DNA from: Candidatus Bathyarchaeota archaeon
GTDB taxonomy: Archaea > Thermoproteota > Bathyarchaeia > TCS64 > PIYN01
NCBI GenBank assembly: GCA_003601775.1
Contig: PIYN01000005.1
Coordinates: forward strand, 1-56,981
Direction: 5' to 3'
Length of the DNA stretch: 56,981 nt
Position numbers and translations under genes: made by a program. Below are positions 7,441 through 15,109 of this stretch, one piece after another. The notes beneath the pieces were generated by a model. It had not been told where the DNA came from. It searched no databases and saw only the letters and a list, made by a program, of their open reading frames with translations. Numbering within the stretch: the first letter of the stretch is position 1; the number at the start of each line of letters is the position of its first letter.

Positions 7441-8931
7441 GTGAACGAGTTGGAGAGAAGGGTCTTCAGGATACTGACGCTCTCCTTCGCAATCGCAGCC
7501 TTTCTACTGATACCAGCCATCGCACAGCCACCCATGGGGCCGCCGATGAATCCGCCGATGGGGCCAGCCGGGAAGATCATGGCATCGAGGAAGGGCTTGA
7601 ACTTCACCCTAAGCACGGACCTCTTCACAGTGAGGTTCGCGGGCAGCCTCCAGGTCCCGAAGTTCCAATACTGGTACAATGATATGGAGAGGCCGATCGT
7701 TTACCAAGTCTTCTTCCATCAGCTCTTCGAGTTCAACGACACGGATGGTGATGGAGTCTACAACGCCACGGCCGGCGACAAGATAGAGAGGATGTTCGCC
7801 CTGCCCAGCGCTGAGCTCACGCTCAGCGAACCCGTCTACATAGAGGACGAGAACGGACACGTGATCGGGGTGAGGTTCAACTTCACCATGACTGGTCGCG
7901 AAGAGCTGGAGGGCACGGAGATCATCTTCCAGTGCTCGCTCTACAACGAGACCCAGACGCTGGTCGGGGCTGGAGGGACTGTGTACAACGTGACGGGTGG
8001 CGCTGAGTTGAAGATCGACGTGATGATAGAGGGCTGGCCTTGGAGGGACGACGATAACCTGCTGTGCCTTTGGTGGAGCGTGAACCAGCAGAACGGGACG
8101 GTGGAGCCGTCCCTCACAGATGGTACCGTGAACTTCGGGATGGGGTACTTCAAGTGGCTCAGTGAAGCGACGGTGGACGGGACGCCGGTGGACGTGAACT
8201 GCTCCTTCAACATGATTGGGAGGACGGTGAACATCTACATGTGCTACCCCCACTTCGAGGGGAGACTGATCCATGATCCCAGCCTGGGGGTGACGCTCCC
8301 GTCTTCAGCCCCGAGCATCCCAGGCGTGCCAAGCGGCGCTCTGGCCTTTAACTACCCGGACCTCGTCCCAAGGCGCTTCCTCTGGAACGTCCCCGCCGAT
8401 ACGCCGATGGTCCTCTCCTTCAGGAACTTCGCCCTCATCCTCGACTCCGGCCGAGATGTAGACCTGAACCTCACCGTGGACTCAGGGATCACGATGCACC
8501 GCTTCTCCCTCAGCCTGGAGCCTGGTGAGTCCCTCAACCTATCCATCCAAGTATCAGTAACTCGACCCTCCGATATAGGCGCCCCTAAGAATGGGATCGG
8601 CGTCTACTTCGACATCGACCCCACGCCCGGGGTCACCGTGGAGGGGACTCTGAGGCTCTACATAGACGAAGACACCCTTGAGGCGGAGCTACATAGGGAC
8701 ATCGATGTCTCAAGGCTGAGTTGGGCCTACTGGGACGGCTCGAGGTGGGTCACTGTGGAGAGCCATATAGACAGCGATGGCTACCTGGTCGCGGAGACGA
8801 GCCACCTCTCCACCTGGACCATCGTAGAAGTCCCGGCGACGCCCTGGGCCCTCTACGGCCTGACGGCGATCTGCCTTGTCGTGGTCCTCGTGGTCGGCGT
8901 CTTCGTCGCGAGCAGGAGGAGAGCGGTCTGA
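7441..8931 (+). CDS. Exported cell-surface protein with C-terminal membrane anchor
   Basis: The product is 496 residues. It has a signal peptide (residues 8-28, cleaved near AIAQ), then a Pro/Met/Gly-rich stretch with PPMGPPMNPPMGP. A large beta-rich body follows with many N-x-S/T sites and a calcium-loop-like DTDGDGVYNA near residue 100. The motif SHLSTWTIVEVPA precedes a final helix (about 468-488) and a basic RRRAV tail. This arrangement is typical of archaeal surface or S-layer-associated proteins of unknown ligand. GTG 7441 is chosen, with GGAG at 7434-7437 close in front; TTG 7450 is an alternative. Confidence 0.75.
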   Translation: MNELERRVFRILTLSFAIAAFLLIPAIAQPPMGPPMNPPMGPAGKIMASRKGLNFTLSTDLFTVRFAGSLQVPKFQYWYNDMERPIVYQVFFHQLFEFNDTDGDGVYNATAGDKIERMFALPSAELTLSEPVYIEDENGHVIGVRFNFTMTGREELEGTEIIFQCSLYNETQTLVGAGGTVYNVTGGAELKIDVMIEGWPWRDDDNLLCLWWSVNQQNGTVEPSLTDGTVNFGMGYFKWLSEATVDGTPVDVNCSFNMIGRTVNIYMCYPHFEGRLIHDPSLGVTLPSSAPSIPGVPSGALAFNYPDLVPRRFLWNVPADTPMVLSFRNFALILDSGRDVDLNLTVDSGITMHRFSLSLEPGESLNLSIQVSVTRPSDIGAPKNGIGVYFDIDPTPGVTVEGTLRLYIDEDTLEAELHRDIDVSRLSWAYWDGSRWVTVESHIDSDGYLVAETSHLSTWTIVEVPATPWALYGLTAICLVVVLVVGVFVASRRRAV

Positions 8932-8940
8932 CCCTTCCCC

Positions 8941-8946
8941 TTTTTT
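8941..8946 (+). terminator. T-run after the surface-protein gene
   Basis: C-rich sequence followed by six T lies 10 bases after the stop codon at 8929-8931, which fits archaeal intrinsic termination at oligo-T. Confidence 0.4.
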
Positions 8947-8977
8947 AAGGATCAATGAGGTTGGAGGTGGAAGGTGT

Positions 8978-10051
8978 ATGGCGTATGACCTCAAGAGGGT
9001 TGTCCTCTTCGGCGTGACAGGCGTCATCATCGCCGCCTTGATAATCACCTCCATCACTGTCACTCCATCGGTCATCCTCCCCGCTGTATCGAGCCCTAAG
9101 TGGTACACGGAGATCGAGGCGACCTTCTACGTCCATAACCCGGAGATCGAGGAGGAGAGCCTCGTCGTGAGGCATAGGATGGCGAGGGGGGCCTTCCTAC
9201 ACATCAAGCCCTCCGTCAAGGTGAGTGAGGGGGAGAGGATGACCCCCCGCTCCGGCGTGGTGAACTTCACGACCCTCATCACGGTGCTCGACGCGGATGG
9301 GAGGACCCTCTGGTCCTCCGTCTCCCACCTGGCGGGCTTCGGGAGGAAGCACTTCCTCATCACCCTCTTCGAGGACCTCCTCACCCCAGGGGAGACCTAC
9401 ACCGTGAGGTTCACCACGACCCTGAGGATAACTCCATTCAGGGAGAGGCCCAAGACCCCCTTTGGAAGCCCACCCACGCCCCACGTAGTCATCGAGGTGA
9501 CGAGGACCTTCGAGAGGACCTTCACCCTCCTGGACAGGCCCTCGCTGAGGAGGCTACAGGAGTACGTCGAGAAGCCCGGAGAATCCCTCGATGAAGACTA
9601 TTACTACTGGCTGCTGCACACGCTCTACGAAGAAAAGGGGAGCTACTTCATGGATGCCGCCCTCAACACCACATCGAGGGAGGAGGCCTTCCAATACGTC
9701 TACACGGAGATAGAGTACGAGAGGGATGTGGATCTGTATGGACAGAGGGAGTACTTCGCCAAGGCGAGTGAGACCCTTGCGAGGGGGGCGGGGGACTGCG
9801 AGGATAAGTCCATCCTCCTCGCCTCGACGCTCTACTGGAACAACTTGGACCGTGGGGCGAGGGTCGTCGTCGGCGAGGTCCTGGGAAAGGGGCACGCCTG
9901 GGTGGAGGTGGGGGACTGGGTCTACGACCCCACGAACAACATAGTCCTCCCGAAGTCCGACTACTACTCCTACGTGACCGCCCTCTACTTCTACTTCACC
10001 TACGACAGCTTCGAACTAATGAGGGACGCAGAGGGCGCTGTGGGCAGGTAG
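8978..10051 (+). CDS. Membrane-anchored transglutaminase-like protein
   Basis: The product is 357 residues. One N-terminal helix (about 9-29) anchors an outside domain. The transglutaminase-like triad is visible: Cys in GAGDCEDKSILLASTL (near 269), His in GKGHAWVEVGD and Asp in WVYDPTNN. In this fold the triad serves proteases or cross-linking enzymes; archaeal members are uncharacterised. The frame is open further upstream, but ATG 8978 gives the signal anchor and has GGAGGTGG in front. The surface protein lies just upstream on the same strand, so it may be a substrate. Confidence 0.8.
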   Translation: MAYDLKRVVLFGVTGVIIAALIITSITVTPSVILPAVSSPKWYTEIEATFYVHNPEIEEESLVVRHRMARGAFLHIKPSVKVSEGERMTPRSGVVNFTTLITVLDADGRTLWSSVSHLAGFGRKHFLITLFEDLLTPGETYTVRFTTTLRITPFRERPKTPFGSPPTPHVVIEVTRTFERTFTLLDRPSLRRLQEYVEKPGESLDEDYYYWLLHTLYEEKGSYFMDAALNTTSREEAFQYVYTEIEYERDVDLYGQREYFAKASETLARGAGDCEDKSILLASTLYWNNLDRGARVVVGEVLGKGHAWVEVGDWVYDPTNNIVLPKSDYYSYVTALYFYFTYDSFELMRDAEGAVGR

Positions 10052-10068
10052 AGACCGGAGCGACCAAC

Positions 10069-10935
10069 TCACCTCTTCTCCACGGCCCTCCTCGGCCTTG
10101 GAATATAGGGTGAGGGTATGTACTCGACGCTTGGCTGCGCCTGCTGGGGCTGAGGGTAGAGGTCCATCAACTTGTAGACCTCCGGGGGTATCCCCGTCTT
10201 CAGCGGTATGCCGAGGGCCTTCAATCTCTTCGGGGTCAGGGGGTAGTCGTGGGTCCACTCCCCATGCACCAGCTCCTTCGCCAGCCTCTGCGCCGCCTCC
10301 TCGCCCAGCCTGTCCCCCGTGAGCTCCACGACGAGGTCCTCCAACTGCCTGATCGCCTTCTCCGCGATATCCAGCTCTATGAGGGTCTCATCCTTCACCT
10401 TATCCTTCCCCTTCTCCCTCACCGCCTTGACCACCGAGACCGCGGGGATGGGGCGTCCTGAGGAGTCGGAGAGCTGTGGGTCGATGGGACCGAGGACGGC
10501 ATAGGGGTCCATGACGATCTCGTCGGCAGCCAGAGCGATGAGGGTCCCCCCGCTCATGGCATAGTGGGGGACGATCACCGTGGTCTTCGCCCTATGCCCC
10601 TTGAGGGCAAGGGCGATCTGGGCCGCGGCGAGGACGAGGCCTCCTGGGGTGTGGATGATGAGGGTGATGGGCGTATCCGGGGGGGTCGTCCTTATCGCCC
10701 TCAGGACCTGCTCCGAGTCCTCCACGTCGATGTAACGGTAGAAGGGTATCCCGAAGAGGCTGATGCGCTCCTGCCTGTGGATCATGGTGATGACCCTCGA
10801 GTTAGTGGCCCTCTGGATCTTCTCGATGAGCCTCAGCCTGCTCTCCTGCAACAGCCTATGCCTGATCTGGGGCCAGATGAACATCGAGAGCATTATAGCC
10901 CAGAATATAGCCCCGGCTATATCCAACTGTGGCAT
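10069..10935 (-). CDS. SDH-family Clp-fold serine protease (DUF114-type)
   Basis: The product is 288 residues. An N-terminal membrane helix (residues 6-24) is followed by a ClpP/crotonase-like domain. TLIIHTPGGLVLAAAQIALAL forms the oxyanion region, and the catalytic Ser sits in HYAMSGGTLIALAADEI. VMDPYAVLGPIDPQL follows, as in signal-peptide-peptidase and SDH relatives. The family likely cleaves membrane or membrane-near proteins in the cytosol. The gene is convergent with the transglutaminase-like gene. Confidence 0.88.
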   Translation of the reverse strand: MPQLDIAGAIFWAIMLSMFIWPQIRHRLLQESRLRLIEKIQRATNSRVITMIHRQERISLFGIPFYRYIDVEDSEQVLRAIRTTPPDTPITLIIHTPGGLVLAAAQIALALKGHRAKTTVIVPHYAMSGGTLIALAADEIVMDPYAVLGPIDPQLSDSSGRPIPAVSVVKAVREKGKDKVKDETLIELDIAEKAIRQLEDLVVELTGDRLGEEAAQRLAKELVHGEWTHDYPLTPKRLKALGIPLKTGIPPEVYKLMDLYPQPQQAQPSVEYIPSPYIPRPRRAVEKR

Positions 10936-10994
10936 ATAGCTTCACTCCAAGACTCCCATATCAGCCTCTTTTAAATAAAATTGGTGTCCCTCCC

Positions 10995-12170
10995 TCAGGC
11001 CTCGAACCTCCACCGCTCCCGCTCCTCCCAGATATCCCTAAGGATGGTGGAGGCCCTCCTCTCCGGGAGGACGAGGAAGAGCTTTCCCACATGCTTACAC
11101 ATCCTCTTCGCGGCTAAGCCCTTCACCCAGTCGGCGCAGTTATGCCTCAGCACCCTCCCCCTGAGATCTACTTCCACAGTGTACCTCCTCACCCTGGCCT
11201 CGATGCGGTCCTCCGAGTCCCTGAGTATCTCCACCTCCTCGTCCCCGATCCGCTCCGCCCTCGTGAGGCGGCGGGGACCCATGAACCTGAGGAGGAGGTC
11301 CCCGACGCCCAGCCCCTCCTCCTCGGCCTCCACGAACTGCTCCAGGGCCTGAACGCCCGGCTCCCTGATGGGAGGCCCCCTCCTGTGGCTGAGGATTCTC
11401 TCCTTCGCCTCCAACTGCTCCGGGGTCGCGAGGCCGAGGAGCTCCAGCATCTCTATGCAGTTCTTCACGGCGTTCCCATGGAAGTGGTTGTTGAAGTATC
11501 CATAGAGCCGCCTCGTCCCCCTCATCGCCTCCTCTACCCTTGGGACCCACTCCTCGAGCTCCTCCCTCCTGTAGTCGTAGTTGTACCAGGGGCGCCTCCC
11601 CCTCCCATGCCACCTGATGTAGGAGAAGTCGGCGGTGACGTGGACCTCAGGGGGGAGGAGGGGCTCATCCACGATGGCGTAGGCGACACCCGCCTCCTCC
11701 AGCGCGGCCCAGGTCTCCCTCCTCAGCCAGGAGGGATGGCGGAACTCCACGGCGAACTCATAGTTCTTCGGCAGAAGCCCGAGGAAGCTCCTCAGAGCCT
11801 CGAAGTCCCTCTCGAAGGTGAAGTTCGGCCTGAGCTGTATGAGGATGGGGCCCAGCTTCTCAGCCAGGGGCCTGACCAGCTCCAGGAAGCGGTTCAGGTC
11901 CTCCTCCACCCCCTCCTCGAGGCTCAGGCGCTTCTTGTGGGTGATGAGGCGGGGGAGCTTCAGGGCGAAGACGAAGTTCGGCGGCGAGGACCTATACCAC
12001 CCCCTGACCATCCCCGTCGTCGGGTACCTATAGAAAGTCGAGTTGACCTCGGCCGTCCTGAAGTACCTGGTGTACTGGGTGAACATACCCTGCTTCCTCT
12101 CGTAGAAAGGCCCGATCCACTCGTTGTAGGACCAGCCGCTGGTGCCGAAGAGGAGCTCAGCAGAACCCAA
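10995..12170 (-). CDS. DUF72 TIM-barrel protein fused to a C-terminal SWIM-like zinc finger
   Basis: The product is 391 residues. Residues 5-255 are DUF72: GTSGWSYNEWIGPFY at the start, AEVNSTFYRYP, then FNNHFHGNAVKN near the barrel end. DUF72 proteins are of unknown function and usually end near residue 250. The extra 130 residues end with YTVEVDLRGRVLRHNCADW followed by MCKHVGKLFLVLPE. This gives C-x-D...C-x-H in the place of the SWIM CxC...CxH zinc site, a module that binds DNA or protein. The combination suggests a nucleic-acid role for this DUF72, but that is inference. Confidence 0.82.
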   Translation of the reverse strand: MGSAELLFGTSGWSYNEWIGPFYERKQGMFTQYTRYFRTAEVNSTFYRYPTTGMVRGWYRSSPPNFVFALKLPRLITHKKRLSLEEGVEEDLNRFLELVRPLAEKLGPILIQLRPNFTFERDFEALRSFLGLLPKNYEFAVEFRHPSWLRRETWAALEEAGVAYAIVDEPLLPPEVHVTADFSYIRWHGRGRRPWYNYDYRREELEEWVPRVEEAMRGTRRLYGYFNNHFHGNAVKNCIEMLELLGLATPEQLEAKERILSHRRGPPIREPGVQALEQFVEAEEEGLGVGDLLLRFMGPRRLTRAERIGDEEVEILRDSEDRIEARVRRYTVEVDLRGRVLRHNCADWVKGLAAKRMCKHVGKLFLVLPERRASTILRDIWEERERWRFEA

Positions 12171-12259
12171 CTCCGCTCACGTAAGGAGAGGACATCGTGG
12201 GATATTAATGATCGGGCCCCAAGGATTTTAAGCTCCTCACCCCATCTTATCCCACAAAT

Positions 12260-12913
12260 ATGTCGGAGATCCGGGTCCTCTCCTTCGACCTCGAGGGGAC
12301 GCTCGTGGACCTCGAGTTCAGCCGCCTCGTCTGGGAGGAGGGGGTTCCAGCCCTCTACGCCGAGGAGAAGGGGTTGACCCTCGAGGAGGCCTTGAGGAGG
12401 GTGACGGGGGAGTACGCCGAGGTCGGCCCCGAGAGGGTTGAGTGGTACGACCTCAGGTATTGGTTCAGGCGCTTCGGCCTCAAGGGAGACTGGAGGAAGC
12501 TGCTGGAGAGATACAAGGATCACATCAGGACCTACCCTGAAGTCGAGAGCGTCCTCCAACGCCTCTCCAGGGAGTACGACCTGATCATCGTCTCAAATAC
12601 CTGCAGAGACTTCCTGGACCTCCAGATAAGGGAATTGAGACCCTACTTCACACACATCTTCTCCGCCCCAACGGACTTCGGGATGCTCAAGTCCCCGGAG
12701 CTCTTCACCAAGATCTGCAGGGAACTCGGGGTGAGGCCCCAAGAGATGGTCCACATCGGGGACGTGAGGAGGTTCGACTTCGAGGCACCGAGAGAGGCCG
12801 GCATCACAGCCTTCCTCCTCGATAGATCCGGGGAAGAGGACGGAGCATACACTGTCCGGGATCTCGAGGAGTTCGAGCAGAGGCTCCTAAAGTTGAGGGG
12901 CCCCGCCCTGTAG
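12260..12913 (+). CDS. HAD-superfamily hydrolase
   Basis: The product is 217 residues. Motif I is SFDLEGTLVDLE (nucleophile Asp, with Glu at the +2 position as in DIEGT-type HADs such as enolase-phosphatases). Motif II is IIVSNTC, the motif III Lys lies in MLKSPE, and motif IV is HIGDVRRFDFEAPREAG. The helical cap lies between residues 20 and 90. It is probably a small-molecule phosphatase of unknown substrate. It is divergent from the DUF72 gene across about 90 bases. Confidence 0.86.
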   Translation: MSEIRVLSFDLEGTLVDLEFSRLVWEEGVPALYAEEKGLTLEEALRRVTGEYAEVGPERVEWYDLRYWFRRFGLKGDWRKLLERYKDHIRTYPEVESVLQRLSREYDLIIVSNTCRDFLDLQIRELRPYFTHIFSAPTDFGMLKSPELFTKICRELGVRPQEMVHIGDVRRFDFEAPREAGITAFLLDRSGEEDGAYTVRDLEEFEQRLLKLRGPAL

Positions 12914-12921
12914 GAGATGTG

Positions 12922-13560
12922 TTAGCCCTCGACCTCCCGGCTCATCGACCTCAGCAGCTCAAGGGCCGCCGTCTTCGCCCCCAGCTCAGCTGAGAGGATG
13001 TCGGAGGCGCTTCCCACTATAATTACGTCGCCTCTCCTTGGCTTCAGCCTTAAGAGAAGTTCGTATACCTCCTCCACCCCGGGAGGGGCCTCCTCCATCC
13101 CAGGGATCGTGAACCTCTCCCCGTCGAAGACGAGGGTCGTCGCCCCCATCGCCCCGGCCTTGAGGGCCGCGTCTCTCTGCTCCACCCCGCTCCGGACCTG
13201 TCCCCCCGCCCCTTTGACGAGCACCGCGAAGTTCTTGGGGCCGATCGTCAGGGGCCCACTCGGGACCTCCATCCCCCCGAGGATGTGAGAGCGGAGGGTC
13301 CCCAAGAGCCTCGCCCCCTTCTCCGTCAGCCCTATACCCCTCCTCGTCACCTCGATGAAGCCCTCGGCCCTGAGGTGCCTCAGGAGCGTCCTCGTCACCC
13401 CCTCGCTCAGCCCCAGGAACATCCCCAGCCTCTTCCTCCCGACCCTGGGCTCGGAGGAGAGGGCCTCCAGGGCCTTCAGGACATGGGCCTCCATAAAGGA
13501 TGGTGACCTGCCCGGGGCGATCCTCTCGGCGATCCTCCGGATAGCTGCCAATGGCTCCAT
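12922..13560 (-). CDS. DUF4443 winged-helix transcriptional regulator
   Basis: The product is 212 residues from ATG 13560. A winged helix occupies residues 20-85 (KRLGMFLGLSEGVTRTLLRH, then GFIEVTRRGIGLTEKGARLL). The second half (about 105-205) matches the DUF4443 ligand-type domain with VLVKGAGGQVRSGVEQRDAA and MGATTLVFDGE. The frame stays open further upstream, but those residues lie over the promoter and palindrome. TATA-like ACATATAAAG near 13590-13598 serves this gene. The gene is divergent from the ECF S-component gene, with a perfect inverted repeat between them, so it is the likely repressor or activator of that operon. Confidence 0.82.
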   Translation of the reverse strand: MEPLAAIRRIAERIAPGRSPSFMEAHVLKALEALSSEPRVGRKRLGMFLGLSEGVTRTLLRHLRAEGFIEVTRRGIGLTEKGARLLGTLRSHILGGMEVPSGPLTIGPKNFAVLVKGAGGQVRSGVEQRDAALKAGAMGATTLVFDGERFTIPGMEEAPPGVEEVYELLLRLKPRRGDVIIVGSASDILSAELGAKTAALELLRSMSREVEG

Positions 13561-13612
13561 TCTTCCACTATTAATTACATTAGTTCTCTTTATATGTTTA
13601 GAAAAACTTATA

Positions 13613-13631
13613 TGGATGGATAGTCCATCCA
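13613..13631 (+). promoter_or_regulatory. Perfect inverted repeat in the DUF4443/ECF-S divergent promoter
   Basis: TGGATGGA at 13613-13620 and TCCATCCA at 13624-13631 are exact inverted 8-base arms around TAG. The repeat overlaps the end of a TATA-like CTTATATGG (13608-13616) and ends 7 bases before ATG 13639, so bound protein would block transcription of the ECF-S gene. Its position beside a winged-helix gene suggests autoregulation too. Confidence 0.6.
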
Positions 13632-13638
13632 AAGAAAG

Positions 13639-14202
13639 ATGGATAGGATTAGATTAACCATTGTGATATCCTTTACGGCTCTCAGCATCGTGACAAATTA
13701 TATGTTAATAGGGGTTCCTAATGTCAAGTTCATGGATTTTATAGTCTTCATTGGGGGCTTCTGTTTCGGCCCTGTTACAGGCGCCTTAATCGGCATCCTT
13801 ACATGGTTGGTCTATGGGACGCTGAACCCCTATGGCTTTGTTTTTCCGATCTGGGTTACAACGATGTTCAGTGAGAGCCTTTACGGGATCTTCGGTGGTC
13901 TCTTGGGAAGAAGTCACTTCCCAATCAATTCGGATGAGAGGTGGCTTGATATGTCACTTCTATTTGGAGTCTTCGGTTTTATCCTTACATTTATCTATGA
14001 TTTAGTCACAAACGTCGTCACCGCACTCATCTTCGAGCTCCCCCTCCTTGCTTGTATCATCACAGGACTGCCCTTTACCCTTCTCCATGAACTCAGTAAT
14101 GTCATAATCTTCAGTATTGGTTCCATACCAACCCTGAAGGTTGTGAGAAAAGTTATCGGAGGTGATGTAGAATATCTCTCTTCCGTAACAAATGGGCATT
14201 AG
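13639..14202 (+). CDS. ECF transporter S component (vitamin uptake)
   Basis: The product is 187 residues with about six membrane segments. FIVFIGGFCFGPVTGALIG and PIWVTTMFSESLYGIFGGLLG have the spacing of ECF S components, which bind a vitamin and hand it to shared ECF ATPase/T subunits. No ATPase or T gene is in the window. The partner gene downstream carries DUF4430, a domain related to the C-terminal domain of cobalamin carriers. Cobalamin or a related corrinoid is therefore the best guess, by inference. The transcript is probably leaderless or nearly so. Composition is clearly more AT-rich than the flanking genes, which may mark recent acquisition. Confidence 0.78.
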   Translation: MDRIRLTIVISFTALSIVTNYMLIGVPNVKFMDFIVFIGGFCFGPVTGALIGILTWLVYGTLNPYGFVFPIWVTTMFSESLYGIFGGLLGRSHFPINSDERWLDMSLLFGVFGFILTFIYDLVTNVVTALIFELPLLACIITGLPFTLLHELSNVIIFSIGSIPTLKVVRKVIGGDVEYLSSVTNGH

Positions 14203-14645
14203 TCTCCCTCAGCATACTCTGCTGGGCCATACTCGCCTCCTCGACCACGGGGTACTACTACATACAATACCTAAACATGAAGACGTGCTACGGGGAGTTG
14301 ATGAATAGGGTAGAGGGGACGCTAATAACTGTGAACTTGGGGATCGACTACGGCAATAATACACGGGTCTGGCTCAATAACACGGACGTCCTCATCGGGA
14401 TGACCCTCTTCGACGTGACGAAGCAGCTTACAGATCTAAACTACACCGTAAGCCAATACGGTGTATTTGTGAATTCAATCAACGGGGTGGAGAACGCGTA
14501 TCCGTACTATTGGATGTGGTGGATATGGGACGGTGCGGAGTGGATACTCGGCGAAGTCGGCGCAGACTCGTATACCCTGAAGGACGGAGATACCATCCTT
14601 TGGTACTACCAAGACGTCTCTACCTGGCCCCCTTCAAAGCCGTGA
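14172..14645 (+). CDS. DUF4430 exported protein, start codon apparently ATA
   Basis: From ATA 14172 the product is 157 residues. A signal anchor (NKWALVSLSILCWAILASST) is followed by a DUF4430 domain with VEGTLITVNLGIDYGN, FDVTKQLTDLNYTVSQYG, WMWWIWDGAEW and LKDGDTILWYY. DUF4430 is related to the C-terminal domain of transcobalamin/intrinsic factor and often accompanies cobalamin uptake. No ATG, GTG or TTG precedes the anchor in this open frame; the first ATG (14277) would remove it. A perfect Shine-Dalgarno GGAGGTGAT (14158-14166) lies 5 bases before ATA. The gene overlaps the ECF-S gene end by about 30 bases. Confidence 0.65.
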   Translation: MSLFRNKWALVSLSILCWAILASSTTGYYYIQYLNMKTCYGELMNRVEGTLITVNLGIDYGNNTRVWLNNTDVLIGMTLFDVTKQLTDLNYTVSQYGVFVNSINGVENAYPYYWMWWIWDGAEWILGEVGADSYTLKDGDTILWYYQDVSTWPPSKP

Positions 14646-14719
14646 TGAGGATCTCAGCGTGGACTCAATACTTTACGCCCTATTTTATTACTCGTCCCCA
14701 TTAATTGGATAGACGTCCC
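14646..14719. other. Short intergenic stretch
   Basis: This lies between the DUF4430 stop and the convergent fragment below. It contains TTTTATTACTCG but no clear structure. Confidence 0.3.
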
Positions 14720-14983
14720 TCAGGAAACTATCTCTAGGATCACCATACTAAGGTACTCGGTCATGAAAGCATCCTCCATCAGCGCATCGGTCATACCAGA
14801 CCCAAAGGGGACGCCCTTTCCTAGGACCTTGATGAATGCTTGGTCCCTAGGAGAGCCTTTAGTCCTCTCGCAGACAATCTCAGAGTTAACCCTAGGTCTC
14901 CTCAGAGCCTTGAAGAAGAGGTCGACTGCCCCAGCGCTCCGCCCCATTGAAGAGGGGAAGTACATGCCAGAGATGTGCGACTT
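14720..14983 (-). pseudogene. Possible remnant of a conserved gene of unknown family
   Basis: On the minus strand an open frame follows a TGA at about 14984. It reads SHISGMYFPSSMGRSAGAVD and later GKGVPFGSGMTDALMEDAF, ending LEIVS. The sequence has the look of a folded, conserved protein end (Gly/Ser-rich loops, balanced charge), and the plus-strand reading of the same DNA does not. No start region or preceding domain is present, so it may be the C-terminal end of a lost gene. I cannot name the family. Confidence 0.3.
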
Positions 14984-15109
14984 TCATCTAGCCACTTCAA
15001 AGAGATAAATCCTGGAGGAGAGAGGAGAAGATTTCTGATATTTAAACCTCGCCTCTAGTGAGGGAGCCTAAGGAGGAAACCTTCTTCAATAATTCCCGCC
15101 CTGTAAAGA

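Noticed and set aside
14763-15008. Plus-strand small protein of 81 residues
   Set aside because: The minus-strand reading of the same DNA looks more protein-like; the plus frame has no ribosome site or recognisable fold.
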